Below, piece after piece: positions 37,096 to 60,694 of a DNA stretch of 64,000 nucleotides (position 1 is the first letter of the stretch; each line of letters begins with the position of its first letter). The DNA is from Ptychodera flava (lineage: Eukaryota > Hemichordata > Enteropneusta > Ptychoderidae): assembly GCF_041260155.1 (NCBI RefSeq), contig NC_091940.1, positions 28,865,651 through 28,929,650 of the forward strand. Direction: 5' to 3'. Below the pieces are notes generated by a model that saw only the letters and a list, made by a program, of their open reading frames with translations, had not been told where the DNA came from and did not search any database. The position numbers and the translations under genes are program-made.

Positions 37096-38863
37096 CTATA
37101 AAAATTCATTTCCTTATTCCTCTCCTTGAAATCTTAAAATATTTCGTATCAACCATGCAGACTGCGTTTGCCAGATGCGGTGTTGTTGTTGTTGACAAAT
37201 GACTGGTGTCTGAACTAAAATTCAGTTGTAAACAATAACATTAAACATAACACACATTCAGATTGTGTTGACAAGGTGAACATAGCATGTTTAGTAGTAA
37301 GAAGACGGGACTAAACTACTCGAATAAATCGGTCAGTTTGAATCATTGCGTTACAAATATCCCCATACATAGTGGTGCTTAGGGTTGTATTAAGTAGAAT
37401 ATTGTTGAGGCTTAGATATTGTATGCACTCGGTACATTTCTATTATCAACGGCAATTTACAACTACATGTATATCCTCGTTTTCTCGAGGGCCTGTGGGA
37501 GACAAAAAACAATATGGTCGTCCGCTGATAACCTTTATTAAATTAATGACCACAAAAGAGAAATTACTTTATTTGTAATAAACTGAATTGAAAAGAATCT
37601 ATTCGTTGGCTTTATATTGCTTGTTTTATGACGTCATGTATCGGTAAGTAAAATCATAATTTGGCGTCAATCATTATTTTTTATTTGACAAGTATTCTTA
37701 TTCAAAAATATAAATTTATGTGTTTCCCTTCCTGCAGCTATATGCAAATAAATCTATCAGTTTTCATGGAGGATGGCCACTAGGAACTGTGCAGAGTTTC
37801 CATATAAAGAATTTTATACAATAACTGAAACTGTCCACCTTATGCTTTGAGGATATAACCCAGTACATCATCTTCCTTCATTTATCTCCGTTCAATCTTG
37901 CGGTTAATCTCTTTTCTATCACGTCTCGCCCCGTCTTACGAAGGGATCTAACCAGCTGCACGCACTTCCTCTCGGTATCCTCTGCTCCATGGATTGTACT
38001 GATCGAGATTAGAGCATAAGGTTAGTTTCCTGCCTTTTTAGTAATACCCTTTTGGGACCAAACTTTGTAGTATTTCAGCGTATTCAGGAAAACAAGTTCA
38101 GCAGGAAATTCATCCATAATAAACAACAGTTGTCTATGTAACGATAAACACACCTGAATGCGAACACAGACGATGAATCAAATGGTGTTATATTCTACTA
38201 ACAAGTATAGTACGGCATAAAATTATGTTTCACTTACATCTTCAAGTAGAGAGCGCATGCGCCTTAAAAGGGCATATAAGATGAGATTGTTTGCTTCCAC
38301 AAAGTGATTTTCGACCCCAAATATGACGTAGAAATCAGTTCCAAAAGCCACCTGAAATGGAAATAGTGACACATAGTGGACGACTTTTTACCTTTACCTT
38401 TGATTGTCTCTCGGATGTAGTGAAAAGGGTACTTAATCCTGTCCCTGAAAAAAACGGGGGCATAACTCATATGATGCGATAACCCATTTCCTTCTCTAGC
38501 GGTCAAACTTACCATAGAAAATAAGGGGATAGGTTCAAACCATGGTGCTGAAAGGGTTACGCTCATTCAAGAATTATGTGAAAAAAATTGTAGGTCGAAC
38601 CTTTCCGATGATGTCGAGGCCACCTCTGTAGAATTCTTCCAACATGGACACGGTAGTTTTGCCATCAGCCCTCTTCTTAAGTTTTCCAATTAGCAAGTCG
38701 ACGCTTTCGTTGATTGATCCATTGAAAGCTGTAGAAATCTTAGGAAAAAAATCAAAAGAAGTACGTGGCACAATTACAACATTCCCGCATGAATTCAAAG
38801 TGTTTGAATATGACGAATACACGTTCGCGTAAGGCTTGTCAAGTACCGGCGAAAGTATATTAA

Positions 38864-39750
38864 AGAGGCACTCCCATTTGGTAACATTTTTAAAACACAT
38901 TTTTTTAATGCCAACGGTCGATATTTGACGTGGCGACTGCGCGCGGATCGCGAAATATGGATTTAAAAACATGTCATTTCCCGAGCGTATTTTTCACATC
39001 CCGAAGTTTTACGATCGTTTCTGATTATGACGCGAAATCCACCGAAGGTTTGTTGTTGTGCTGATTGACGATATTCTAGGGAGTCCATAATAAGTTCGAA
39101 CGACGCAATTTTACCTCCCACTGCGATAACTTTATATACAGCATTATGCCTTTATCGCAGTCAGTTTTTGAAAACTTCTTCTTAGCTTTTGTCGTTTTCA
39201 TTATTCTAAATCAGTTGTATTAATTTTTTTACCAAATACCACATAAACATCAGTTTTTACGTGTCAAATATTAGCCGCCTCCGATGACTACATTTTGTCG
39301 TCTGCCACACAGTACGTGTGGTTCGCTGCGCGCGTGGTATGCGTCTATGCATACCACGCGGTGGCCGCTATGTATCAACCGCACGTAACTGGGCCAGTCA
39401 CCTATGCGAATTCTGGTGGAATCAACAAATATTGTTTTTCGTTTATCACCAAGTCAGTAAGACTCAGCTTTCTCCCCACCGGGCATGACCGATCACCGAA
39501 GCAAGTGGTACTGTGGCGTACAGCAGCGTCAGTGTAGACTCGTACTCCATAGCTTAGTTGACAATGGCCCCAGTGCCGAACGTTCGATGTTCGGAAGCTG
39601 AATTTAGGTGGGCCACCGGAATTTAACTTTTCCTTTTTTAAAGACATGTTTTTATCGATATCTCGCGATCCGCACGCAGTCGCCAACGTCAATATCGACC
39701 GTTGGCACTAGAAAAATGTTTTAAAAATGTTACCAAGTGGGTGTGCCACT
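38864..39750. mobile_element. 887-bp TTAA element with ~115-bp terminal inverted repeats, intron 4 of copy B
   Basis: TTAA flanks both sides (38860-38863 and 39751-39754). The inverted ends begin AGAGGCACTCCCATTTGGTA and AGTGGCACACCCACTTGGTA. They continue matching through GCCAACGGTCGATATT, GGCGACTGCG and GCGGATCGCGA to ACATGTC. The same intron in copy C (near 51390) is uninterrupted. The inner part has only short open frames and no recognisable transposase. It is a non-autonomous element, probably piggyBac-mobilised. Confidence 0.85.
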
Positions 39751-40139
39751 TTAACTGTAAGACCATCGAAGAGTTGGTAACATTTGTAGTTTATCTGGAA
39801 TGACCAATGCAAGAATCCATGGTAATGACACTCTAGCAATAGTGTTTTCGATTATTGTTTGATGATGTCACCGAAATTTTCTATCGTGTTTATCACTTAG
39901 ATGAAAAATTACCTCCGATGAAATGCTGGATTGATGATGGCCCTACGTTTAGCCCATTTTTCGTAACAACGTTCAGATACCAAACTGTGACCCATAAACC
40001 GTTGACCATATATGGTGCCAAGCGTGTCATAAGGTCTAGCACCTTTCGGACAGTTCACCGTGACCAAAGAGTGCTTCGCCATCGACAAGGTACATGTTGA
40101 GAGAGTATGAACAGTAAATGTTTATTTAGTTTAACAGCA

Positions 40140-40205
40140 GGTATTGTTGTTTTTATTGTTGTTGTTTTCGTTGTTGTTGTTAGTGTTGTTGTTAGTGTTG
40201 TTCTT
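40140..40205. repeat. (GTT)n-rich tract, intron 3 of copy B
   Basis: These are imperfect GTT repeats at the same intron position as in copies A and C. Confidence 0.85.
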
Positions 40206-40750
40206 CTTGTTACATCCATAAGTCGAGTGAATACCTTCACCACAACAGAGTAAATCCATGTACAAAGACTGTTATTTCGTTTCTCCAAGTACGTTTTGCA
40301 GTGGGTTTATATTTCTCCATATAATTGCACATCCCAAGATTAATAATTCAAGATTATTTAATCATTTTCAACTACCTGTTTCACTTATTTCGAAACTGAT
40401 TGCCCAACACAAGTGCAAGATATTCCTACTTATTGTTACTTATTTTCTATGTAAAAGTGCACAATTTCAAAATGATTTCCATAATTAGTTACCTTCACAG
40501 CCACAACATCCGATATCATGACACACTGTTTATGTAAAACAGCAAAGTAAACACTTGACCATATTTTTTGCGACCTGCCAACCGGAGAATATGACGTAGT
40601 ACATAACCAGTGCAAAAAAACTTTGACACCAACAATAAAGCTTAGGGAAGATTTCAACTTTAGGGCTGAGTATGAAAATTTACTGAGAAACAGACATGTA
40701 TATAGACGTGCGTAAGTACGTACATACGTACGAAGCACGCACGCACGCAC

Positions 40751-40792
40751 ACACATACATACATACATACATACATACATACATACATACAT

Positions 40793-40829
<37 letters not shown>

Positions 40830-40905
40830 TACATACATACATACATACATACATACATACATACATACATACATACATACATACATACATACATACATAC
40901 ATACA
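40751..40905. repeat. (CATA)n microsatellite, intron 2 of copy B
   Basis: This is a tetranucleotide array broken by a CA run near 40810-40829, the same arrangement as in copy A. Confidence 0.95.
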
Positions 40906-41138
40906 TCAAAGAAAATGACACTGCGATAGGAGAAGTATACAACGCATGGACTACTAGCATTGTACGCTTAAAAATGAAGATTATGTAGGAGTTTGGTCTA
41001 AGTATTCCTGGACAAATGAGAATGAAATATGCCCTTTGGTCCTACGTATTGTTTTATTAAGGACAGAGACTTACCATTCATAAGACCTTTCCATCAGCGA
41101 ATCCTCTCTTTATGTCTGCCAAGTTACCGAAAAGGAAA

Positions 41139-41200
41139 CATTGTGATCAACAGCTGCTGACGCACAGCAGTCTGGCTCCATGTGACCCTAGGGGGGCAAT
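41139..41200. repeat. dispersed repeat abutting exon 2 of copy B
   Basis: The sequence ATTGTGATCAACAGCTGCTG and what follows (GACGCACAGCAG) is also at about 54197-54235 in intron 1 of copy C. In copy B it starts exactly where the exon 2 acceptor should be, so its presence removed the AG. Confidence 0.65.
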
Positions 41201-42081
41201 GACCATGAATGGGCTTATTTTGAAAACTTTGGCCCTTTTTATTGACATAGCTCAGGTCATGGACGCCATGCTGGCATGAACAACAAATACATATTCAGAT
41301 ACCGGCAACACTCGTGGGTGATTTCGTGAACTCCAACATAATACAATACGTGCAGCCATTACGGGGGTTTTGTTTTCCCTGCAGCAGATATTTAATCTTG
41401 AAATACCTCATTAGGGTACATGTATATTTATATAATCATACGTATATTTTCACACTTTGAGGCACATTTTCATCAAAAATCAAATACTTGTTTTTACTTA
41501 TAACAGTTACTTAATAACAATTGCTTCTCGAAGATATGCTCGATTTATAATGATAGAAATTTAACCCGTCAGAGTTTCAAGATATAATTAGTTTTTTCTT
41601 TATGAGTCATTTTTGTTTGACCTCAATCGCAGAGAAGTAAATGCATATTTACGTTAAGTACAGTACCCATTTGGCCTCATTACATTATGTATATATCTGC
41701 CCCAATGGTAAAGAGTTCAGGTCAACTTTTCAAGACCCTCTTAAATCCTTCCTACTTGTTTGGAGCTGTACTTTCGTTGACATCGCCGACGTGGAGACTA
41801 TGAGAGGTCCATATAAGCAATCGGGAGAAGTATTCTTTCTCTTTGGTTGACTTAACAATACGGTTTACGTTTCCGATGGCCAAAGAATAGAAATGTTAAC
41901 GTTGGTGAATGTCGTCATGCATAAATTACCTGCTGTACTTTGGTCCAGGCATATGTGCAAACTTCAGACGGATGTAGACAATGTAAAGAATATATAATAA
42001 TCCAGTAATAACCAATGGTAACAGAATAACGACGCAGATACTGGCGACCGGGTAACCCAGGGTGAGCAAGTTAAACGCCAT

Positions 42082-44004
42082 TCTTGATAAACAAATGAAA
42101 CCTCCTGTCACTCTCGACTTGTTTTGCACTGCACGCAGCTTTATACTACAAATACCCTTTTCAAAGACGCAGCTCTCCTACAAAAGAGTGGCAAGGGCAG
42201 GGCGGTATTCATTGTGTAAGAGGACGCTGAAGAGATAACACAAAGACTCGCACTCCAGTAAATAGGGCTTTTTCGCCTTTGTCGATCACAAAAGGTCATA
42301 TACACTTACACGCTATCTTCGTAAGTATCTTTGCAGTTAAGAGATGTACTTACATTGAAAAACTGTCGGGGCTGAGGGGGATGTTATAGGATTTTCGTGC
42401 ATCGGTGGTGAAAGTCTAGGTTTAGGCTTTAGGTAATTGAAAGATGAAAAAATGAATTACAACATTGAAAAAAAACACTTCATTCCGCTAATAGAATCAG
42501 ACGCCAAAATAGCAGTAATGAAATTAGCAACGTATCACATAGCTGTTTTGATGTCAAATTTACTCACTGCAATATGGCATAAAATCACCATCGTACGGGT
42601 TATCATGGACTACAAATATTGATTCATATTTTATTTATGCAGAGAGATACCACACCCTCAGTAGTGGTTCACTATTTCAAGGCCCATAGATTACGGCTAC
42701 TTTTATGTAAAATGCCGGCTCCATCGTGTACATATGTTTCTTTCATTTTGTGGCTTTGTTTAAAACTGCCAACTTCCTATTCCATATTGCCATCTTTTAA
42801 TGTTGTAATATAAGGGAAATGAACCAAACGTTGGATTTTAAAGGTCAAAGAAAAGGTTAACTCACAAAGTTAAATGAAATAGCATAACTGTGTTTTTATT
42901 TCTAAATTTGTGGTAAACCTAAAACATTCATTTAAGAAAGGTCGATTTCCAATGATGGTTTTCAGGAATGAAAAAATCTCGGTTTTTTACATATCATTTT
43001 GAATAATGATTTGAATAGAATCATAAATATTGAAATATATCATGTTAAAGATTACCATAATTCATAGTACTGAAAATGCATTAGGGACCTTAAAAGCACA
43101 ATATGGGCGAGCACCATTATCTAACACCAAAACATAGTAATGTAACCATGGTTAAGTTTTGTTTGTAGAATGGTTTGACTTGCCGACCTCTTTGCTGAGT
43201 CATTAGCTACTGGCGTTGATGGTCAAATCGGGCAGAAAATAACTCCATCATATCTGATACAGGACACCCTATTGTCAGCTGGTGTATGTCAAAATTCAGA
43301 AGCACATCTACGTCAAAATAGACCTGTACATGTTGATAATTATATTCTTCAATTATCAAAGAATTCAATAGGTATAATTGCCAGTATAACAGCGTATAAG
43401 GGAAAATCTTATCCTGTTGTTCACAGACAGTTGTTGTGTAACATAGAAATAAAACTATTAATATATGCAAAGACATTTGGAATGGTAGCTACATACTCTA
43501 TAATTTTAACTATCCATCGTACACACTTTTATATAATGCCACAAACACCAAGTTATTAGACTGTTCAAGAATCCATTGATTTGAGATCTAAGATGTATTC
43601 GTATGTGACAAATAATAATAGCTAGACTTCAAAATGAATCCTCACAAACTTTTATACAAACTGTATGAAATGACGCTGATGAAGATACATTTCTTTAATC
43701 CGTAATATCAAAACGAGAAGAAGCAAAAAGAAACTTTGTTTGTAGCCATTCAGGTGCCTTGATAAAAATGGTTTCAACTGTGGCATAATATCTATGACAT
43801 ATAGTAATAATTGCTATCAATTAATTCAAATTTTGGTTAAGTGTGCCCATGTGTTCATTGCATATACTTCATGAATCAACAGGCATGTTTAGAAATCTTA
43901 AACATCTTAACATCAGTTAGTATCAAATGACGTTTGTGTAATCAATGTGTGCATAGATTTATACTTATGTAATCTTAACAATTCAATTCATTCCATCATT
44001 CCAT
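42082..44004. other. spacer between copies B and C
   Basis: The first ~250 bases form the upstream block shared with copies A and C (CATTCATTGTGTAAGAGGAC, ACAAAGACTCGCACTC). The rest aligns with the 3' flanks of copies B and D (from about 42800). No other gene is seen. Confidence 0.6.
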
Positions 44005-55107
<11,103 letters not shown>

Positions 55108-57344
55108 TCTTGATGAACAAATGTTCTCCACTTGGTAAAACCTGGACTTAGCTGGGAAACTCTGTCACTCTCGCTTTGTTCTGTACTGAACGCAGCTGAT
55201 ACTGTAAATGCCCAGTTTATGACGTGACTCTCCTATAAAGGGGGGGGGGGCAAGGCAGTGGTGGCATTCATTGTGTAAGGGGCTGTGGATAATAAAACAT
55301 ACGCACAGTAAACGTAATTTCTCTCCATTAGCAGTGGTGGCGAGGGGGTGTATTCCGATTACCGTGCGCAAAATTCGCACTACATGATTTTATACCGTAG
55401 TATCTCGCAACACGTTTTTATGTATCGCAAAATATCGCGATGTATGGTTTGGCGTGTACCTTGCCAGTGCAGTACGGCACCGGCACTACACCAGCATTCT
55501 TTTGACAAAATGTGGTAGAGTGCTTGTGTAAAATAACGTAACAATCATTTTGGATACACTGTTTCAATTTATTTCATTCTGATGGTTGCGTCATTGTCGA
55601 GTTGGCAGAAAATGTGTCAAAAAAGGAAAAAGATGCAGGTGATTCGTCAGATTACAAAGATTCGGTTTGTTACCGCATCGTTACAATTTGTTGCAATTTC
55701 ATAGCGACGTAATTACAGATTGTAGGGATTCTAATACAGGATAAGACTTGGTTGGATTTTCGCATTTTCAAACTTTCGTTTAGGGGAGGGGGGTTGAAGT
55801 CAAACACAATTAGTTGCCTTTACCGTGCGCGTGCTTTAATTATCTATAAACTGCAAGATTCGAGGTGCGAACTTTTTATAGACTCAATTGTTTTTGTTGT
55901 TAATTTAGCTTCCCTACACTTCACAACACTTGCTCTCATTTGCATACAACTTTGCACCTTGCATCTTGAATAAGGTGTAATTATCCACGGCCCTTAAGAT
56001 GACACTCAATAATAAATACAAAGACTCGCACTCTAGTAAATGTGGCTTTTTTCGTCTTTATTGATCACACAAGGTCATACATATTTCCAAGTTAGCATCG
56101 TATCTTTGCAACCAAGAGATGCTCTTACTTTACTGACGGGACCTGAGAGGAATTTTTTAGGATTTCCGTGCATCGGTGGTGAAGGTCTAGGCCAGGGCGT
56201 TAGGTAATTGGAAGATGAAAAGAATGAATTACAACGTTAAAAAGATATTCCATTCCGCTAATAGAATCAGATGTACGAAAGACCTGAAAATAACAGTTAT
56301 GAAATTAACAACGTACCACATGGCTGTTTTGATGTCAAAATGTACTCACTGCAATGTAGCACAAAATTATCACCTTACGGTTTATCATAGAGTTCAAATA
56401 TTAATGCAGAGAGATACCACATCCTCGGCGGTGGTTCATTATTTCAAGGACCACAGATATACGGGTATTTTGGTGAAAAATCATATATCATACATTCTAT
56501 CACTTTCGTGTTTTTTTTCCACAGCCAACTTCCTATTCCATGTTGCCATATTTTAAAGTTAAAATATAAAGAAAATGAACCAAAATACGGGATTAAGAAG
56601 TCAAATAAAAGGTTAACCCACAAAAGTTGAATGCATTAGCGCGATAGGTTTTTTATTCTAAATTTGTGGTAAACCTAAACATAGAAATAAAAACTATTAA
56701 TACATGCAAAGATTTTTGGAATGTCAGATACCTATCCCCAAGGTTGTCAGATAGTTAAGGGAAGACACAAGAACCGTAACTGTTGAACCCATTGCTTTGA
56801 GATCTAAGATGTACACATATGTGACAATTAAGTGATAATAGCTAGATTGCAAATGAATGCTGATGAACCTTTTAACAAACTATATGAAATGACAGTGATG
56901 AAGATACATTTCTTTAATTGTAACAAATGTTCCATACTATTAAAATCAGTGGAAGCGAAAGACTTTTGCAACTAGTCATGCATATGACGAAAGGGGCCTT
57001 GATGAAAAGCGGTAACATCTCAGCTGTGCCATGATATATCTGACGTATGGCTGTCTAATTTTGGTCAGATTTGTCCATATGCCTACTACCCTACAAAACT
57101 GCAAAAATCAACAGGGCATGCTTAGATTCCTTACGCATCTTACACGCAGTTTATGATGAAAACATCAATCAGTGTCAAATGAGGTCTGTATATTCGATGT
57201 ATGCATTGTAGAAAGCGGCTCCACACATCGCCTATACTGTTTTTTCGTTCTCTGTGTTCATGTTTGATTTTATGTGTTTGGCTATTGATGTAGATATAAG
57301 CCATATAAGCCATCTTTACAATTCAGTTAATTCCATCATCGTAT
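55108..57344. other. spacer between copies C and D
   Basis: It holds the copy C upstream block, split by a TIR element (55276-55997). The rest of the block follows at about 56020-56095, and 3' flank shared with B and C follows from about 56560. No further gene is visible. Confidence 0.6.
55276..55997. mobile_element. ~720-bp TIR element inserted in the upstream region of copy C
   Basis: The inverted ends are TAAGGGGCTGTGGATAAT (55276-55293) and, on the minus strand, TAAGGGCCGTGGATAAT. Left of it the text matches the A and B upstream block up to CATTCATTGTGTAAG; right of it the match resumes at ACAAAGACTCGCACTC. The target duplication cannot be fixed (TA or TAAG). Only short open frames lie inside. 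Confidence 0.7.
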
Positions 57345-57522
57345 TCAACGTAGAGTGATGTAATTTTGACAGCCTTCCTTGGGTTTAAGAGTTCCTGTTT
57401 CACCAATGTCGTACGACTGACCAGGAATCCATTTGAAATCAAACAGTGGCAACAGCTTTGCGAAGATTACTTTGATTTCGATCTGAAAGATGAATTGTCA
57501 AATCAATTAAATAAATAAATAA

Positions 57523-57525
<3 letters not shown>

Positions 57526-57568
<43 letters not shown>

Positions 57569-57638
57569 TATATATATACATATATATAATAGTCAAATCA
57601 TATATATATATAATAAATTATATAGGTGTGTGTGTGTG

Positions 57639-57672
<34 letters not shown>
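57526..57672. repeat. (TA)n and (GT)n tracts, intron 13 of copy D
   Basis: Interrupted AT tracts run to about 57625, followed by GT repeats. They match the position of the (TA)n tracts in copies B and C. Confidence 0.9.
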
Positions 57673-57675
<3 letters not shown>

Positions 57676-58027
57676 ATATCCTAATAACCCGATTGTAGAT
57701 GTTACACAGTCTGATAGAGAGTTGACCTGATTTGTGGAAATGAAGAGATCTGTTTGTAAACGAAGCAAAAGTCGATGCTTTGGTTACTGTAATCCACGGC
57801 CAAGGAGGAGCAATTCTTTGGAAAGCACTCCTCGAATCTAGTTTTGCTCATAGAGAGTTAATTTAGAGACTGTTTTGCTGTTTATAGTTTTCAACGGAGT
57901 TCTAATCAAATTCTGATTAATATTTGATATATATTTATACGAAACTGGTTTGTAGTCAACTCAGGCGATGAAAGTGCTAGATGCATTTCTGCATTGCAAT
58001 GAAACAGTCTGTATCGTAACCACTACA

Positions 58028-58029
58028 AG

Positions 58030-58121
<92 letters not shown>
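58028..58121. repeat. (CTAT)n microsatellite, intron 13 of copy D
   Basis: About 23 tandem tetranucleotide units. Confidence 0.95.
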
Positions 58122-59789
58122 GATCCATAATATATGTGTGTCTATGTCTGTTCTGTGTGTATCATCAGTGGTGGAGTTTCACCACACTCTGTTGCATTAA
58201 CTTATTTTGAAAACAATACACACAAATATATGATATGTACACATTACCTGTGCGAAATTTGACCTATGCAATTCCGTGGTCCCATTGAAAATGGAATGCT
58301 CGCGTTTTGTGTGCTGTTGAGAAAAGTGAAATCAGGATTTTTTTTAATCTTTGCCAACAAATATTTCGAAATGTCTAACAGGGAATCTGTATTCTTCAAG
58401 AAATGATGGTGAGGAGAATGTGTTTGATATGAGACATCCAGGTGTAAATCTATTGCGAAGGTAGTCTTGGATATGATCCGAATTTTTTACCCGATTGTCT
58501 TTTTCATTACTGAGACATGTAACTGTTTCACGATCATAAATCACTCACATTGCATCGGCATCGTTGAAGCGATCAGGATTGAAGGTGTTAGCGTCTTTAA
58601 AGTACCCTTCGTGTCGTGCCATGGTGAACAGATCGATCTGTACATGTGTGAATGGATCAGAGAAAGTCGACTTTATTGGTCGCTCTGCAGTATCTTGACA
58701 TTCTTACCATTTATATTACAATAAATTACACCATGAAAGCTGACTTTGACTGATTTAATATAATACAGGGTAAAAGTACTCACTTAACTTCAAACGGTAC
58801 CTGGTCTGTCTGAACAAGATATTGCAGGTTTGATAGTTGCCGAATATTGAAATTGTGCCTTTATGGGGGAACTTCAAGTTTCTAACAGCTCAATCCCTCA
58901 GTTCAGAATAAGTGTTTGAAAGTATACCTACTTAACACGAGTGAGTTGAACAAACCGGAAAACATAAAATAGATGTCTGAGTGGTAAACAAATTGCAATC
59001 GTGTTCTGAACCAAAAATATTCGTTAACAATTCTATTAAGTTCGAATCCTTTCATTTTATCGAATGACACATATGCGAAAATGCTTTTGATACATGAGAA
59101 AGATGTGCTGTGCTCAGTTAGAATGCAAAAACTGAGGCTCATATAGGTTCAACGCTTCGCATGATATATTCTAATGATTTGTTCGATACTTTTTATCTTC
59201 CGTATATACCACTGGCTATTAACAAAATGTTATCAACGTAATCACTCTGAATAGTATATTTTTGTAAGAACTATTTTGCTGTTAATAATAGAACCCAGCA
59301 CTGGCACTGCTGGACCGATTTGCTTCTGGGTTTGAACGAAATTTGATCTTCACACTCTTGCCAAAAATCATATAATAGCTTGAGCAAATTTTCAATAGTA
59401 ATTAATAGAACCCGATAGACAAATAGCCCTGCTAGAATGATCACGGCGTAAGTATGTTTATCGGGGTTTTTTTCACGAACAAAACAGTGAATTGGATCTT
59501 ACCGTTATGTTAGAATTACCGGGTACTCTAAATCCAGCCACCGTTTCCTCCTTTTCGAGAAAGCGTGGAACTGCGGGTCCAGAAGGGTACATTCGAAGAG
59601 TCTCCTTCACGACCTAAAGAGATATGACTATTGTTGGAATAGTCTGTAAATCTAAGCTCATTGCCGTCATTTCTCTATTGTGGACTGCAGATTCTTCTCT
59701 CTTTTAGGACACACATTCTTGATCAACAGATTATATTGCTTTTGAGCACACCCCTTGCCCGTGCAACAACTCAAAAGACGATCCCCCTG

Positions 59790-60165
59790 TAACGAAGTAC
59801 GCGCCTCGAAAATGAAAGAATTACACTTTTGCCTAAACTTCCCCCGATGAAACTTTCAATCACTCTCTTTCGAAATCAAGAATATAAATCAGGGGTCTCT
59901 GTGCAAAGTTTGGTAGAAACAGAGAAAAATAGGCTAACGTTTACCGATACTTTCGCCATCACTGTGTTAAGTCTGTTTGGGAGAAATTTCGATTTTCAAA
60001 AAAACTAAGACAATGAAAATTGTTCTTGTTCCAAGAACTTTAAAATGACCCCCCCCCCAGAATACTATGTTCTTGTTCCAAGAACTTTAAAATGACCCCC
60101 CCCCCCCCAAGAATATAAACGTTTCAGAGTCTCGATATTTGTCCCCGTGGCGCATTCTACCTTAT
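59790..60165. mobile_element. GGTAG-type MITE in intron 10 of copy D
   Basis: GAAGTACGCGCCTCGAAAAT marks the left end and CGCATTCTACCTTATAAAG the right. It sits at the same intron position as in A, B and C. Inside, a ~45-bp unit with GTTCTTGTTCCAAGAACTTT is duplicated (about 60025-60110) next to C-runs. Confidence 0.65.
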
Positions 60166-60340
60166 AAAGCAGAATAGTCTTTTGGGACATTCAGACAATC
60201 GATCTCTCATCTCTTTACAATACTTCTGGTATGGTGTTTTTGGAGTAAATGAAGTTGGCACTGTCTTACTTTTATGGCAATCGAAAGCTGCGAATCCCTG
60301 TGCCAACTTCACATAAAAGACTAAATGTAGCTCGATAAAG

Positions 60341-60452
60341 AGCATGCATTCGAAGAGCAGATTTACAAAATCTTCTGACCAATGCCGTGGTCTAGAGGAG
60401 CATGCATTCTAAGAGCAGATTTTCAAAATCTTCTGACCAATGCCATGGTATA
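60341..60452. repeat. 58-bp tandem duplication
   Basis: Two units, starting at 60341 and 60399, share AGCATGCATTC and AATCTTCTGACCAATGCC. They are unique to copy D. Confidence 0.85.
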
Positions 60453-60694
60453 ATTTGATCGTTACCCACATTTGGTTGAATGAATTCACCATGATCATGA
60501 TATCGCAATGATAATTACGTTCACTTTATTAGTTAGATTGTTAATTAAAACACCATACCTGAGACATATATGTAAATTTCGACAAATCCTCGAATTTAAC
60601 TTCCATTCTTCCGCAGAGAACTTCCTCTATTTCCATCCTTAATCTAGTTTGAGAGATATAATAGGTAACAGCAATGTCTTTCAGAAGCCTGTCA

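Larger units (their letters stand above)
27496..42081 (-). pseudogene. CYP46A1-like P450 copy B, all 14 exon positions, disrupted
   Basis: Exons in gene order: 42081-41930, about 41138-41075, 40574-40493, 40073-39913, 38738-38601, 38351-38238, 37998-37839, 36015-35947, 35551-35479, about 34487-34401, 33268-33158, 28258-28170, 27964-27899 and 27633-27496 (stop 27496-27498). Compared with copy C, exon 2 has lost its AG acceptor to a dispersed repeat and is 14 bases short near its end. Exon 3 carries a compensated pair of one-base shifts. Exon 5 is one base short. Exon 7 has a one-base insertion with a stop and a later one-base loss. Exon 10 has two extra bases at the acceptor. Exon 13 is one base short just before the heme loop, whose conserved Gly reads as Arg. 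Exons 1, 4, 6, 8, 9, 11, 12 and 14 read cleanly. A LINE lies in intron 11. So many independent defects point to a real pseudogene. Confidence 0.88.
57345..60643 (-). pseudogene. CYP46A1-like P450 copy D, 3' part (exons 14-10), one base missing in the heme exon
   Basis: Exons in gene order: 60643-60559 (FEDLSKFTYMSQ), 59613-59503 (VVKETLR, ExxR), 58637-58549 (FNPDRF), 58313-58248 (FSMGPRNCIG) and 57482-57345 (stop 57345-57347). Exon 9 and everything upstream lie beyond the right edge. The heme exon is 66 nt, not 67: the run after CIGQ has three A where copy C has four, so the frame is lost right after the Cys loop and the last exon is misread. All other visible exons are clean. With only one homopolymer difference, this may be a young pseudogene or a functional gene with a sequencing error. 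Confidence 0.75.

Noticed and set aside
39295-39537. 80-codon open frame within the long-TIR TTAA element as a transposase
   Set aside because: It is too short and shows no transposase catalytic pattern or zinc-binding motif.
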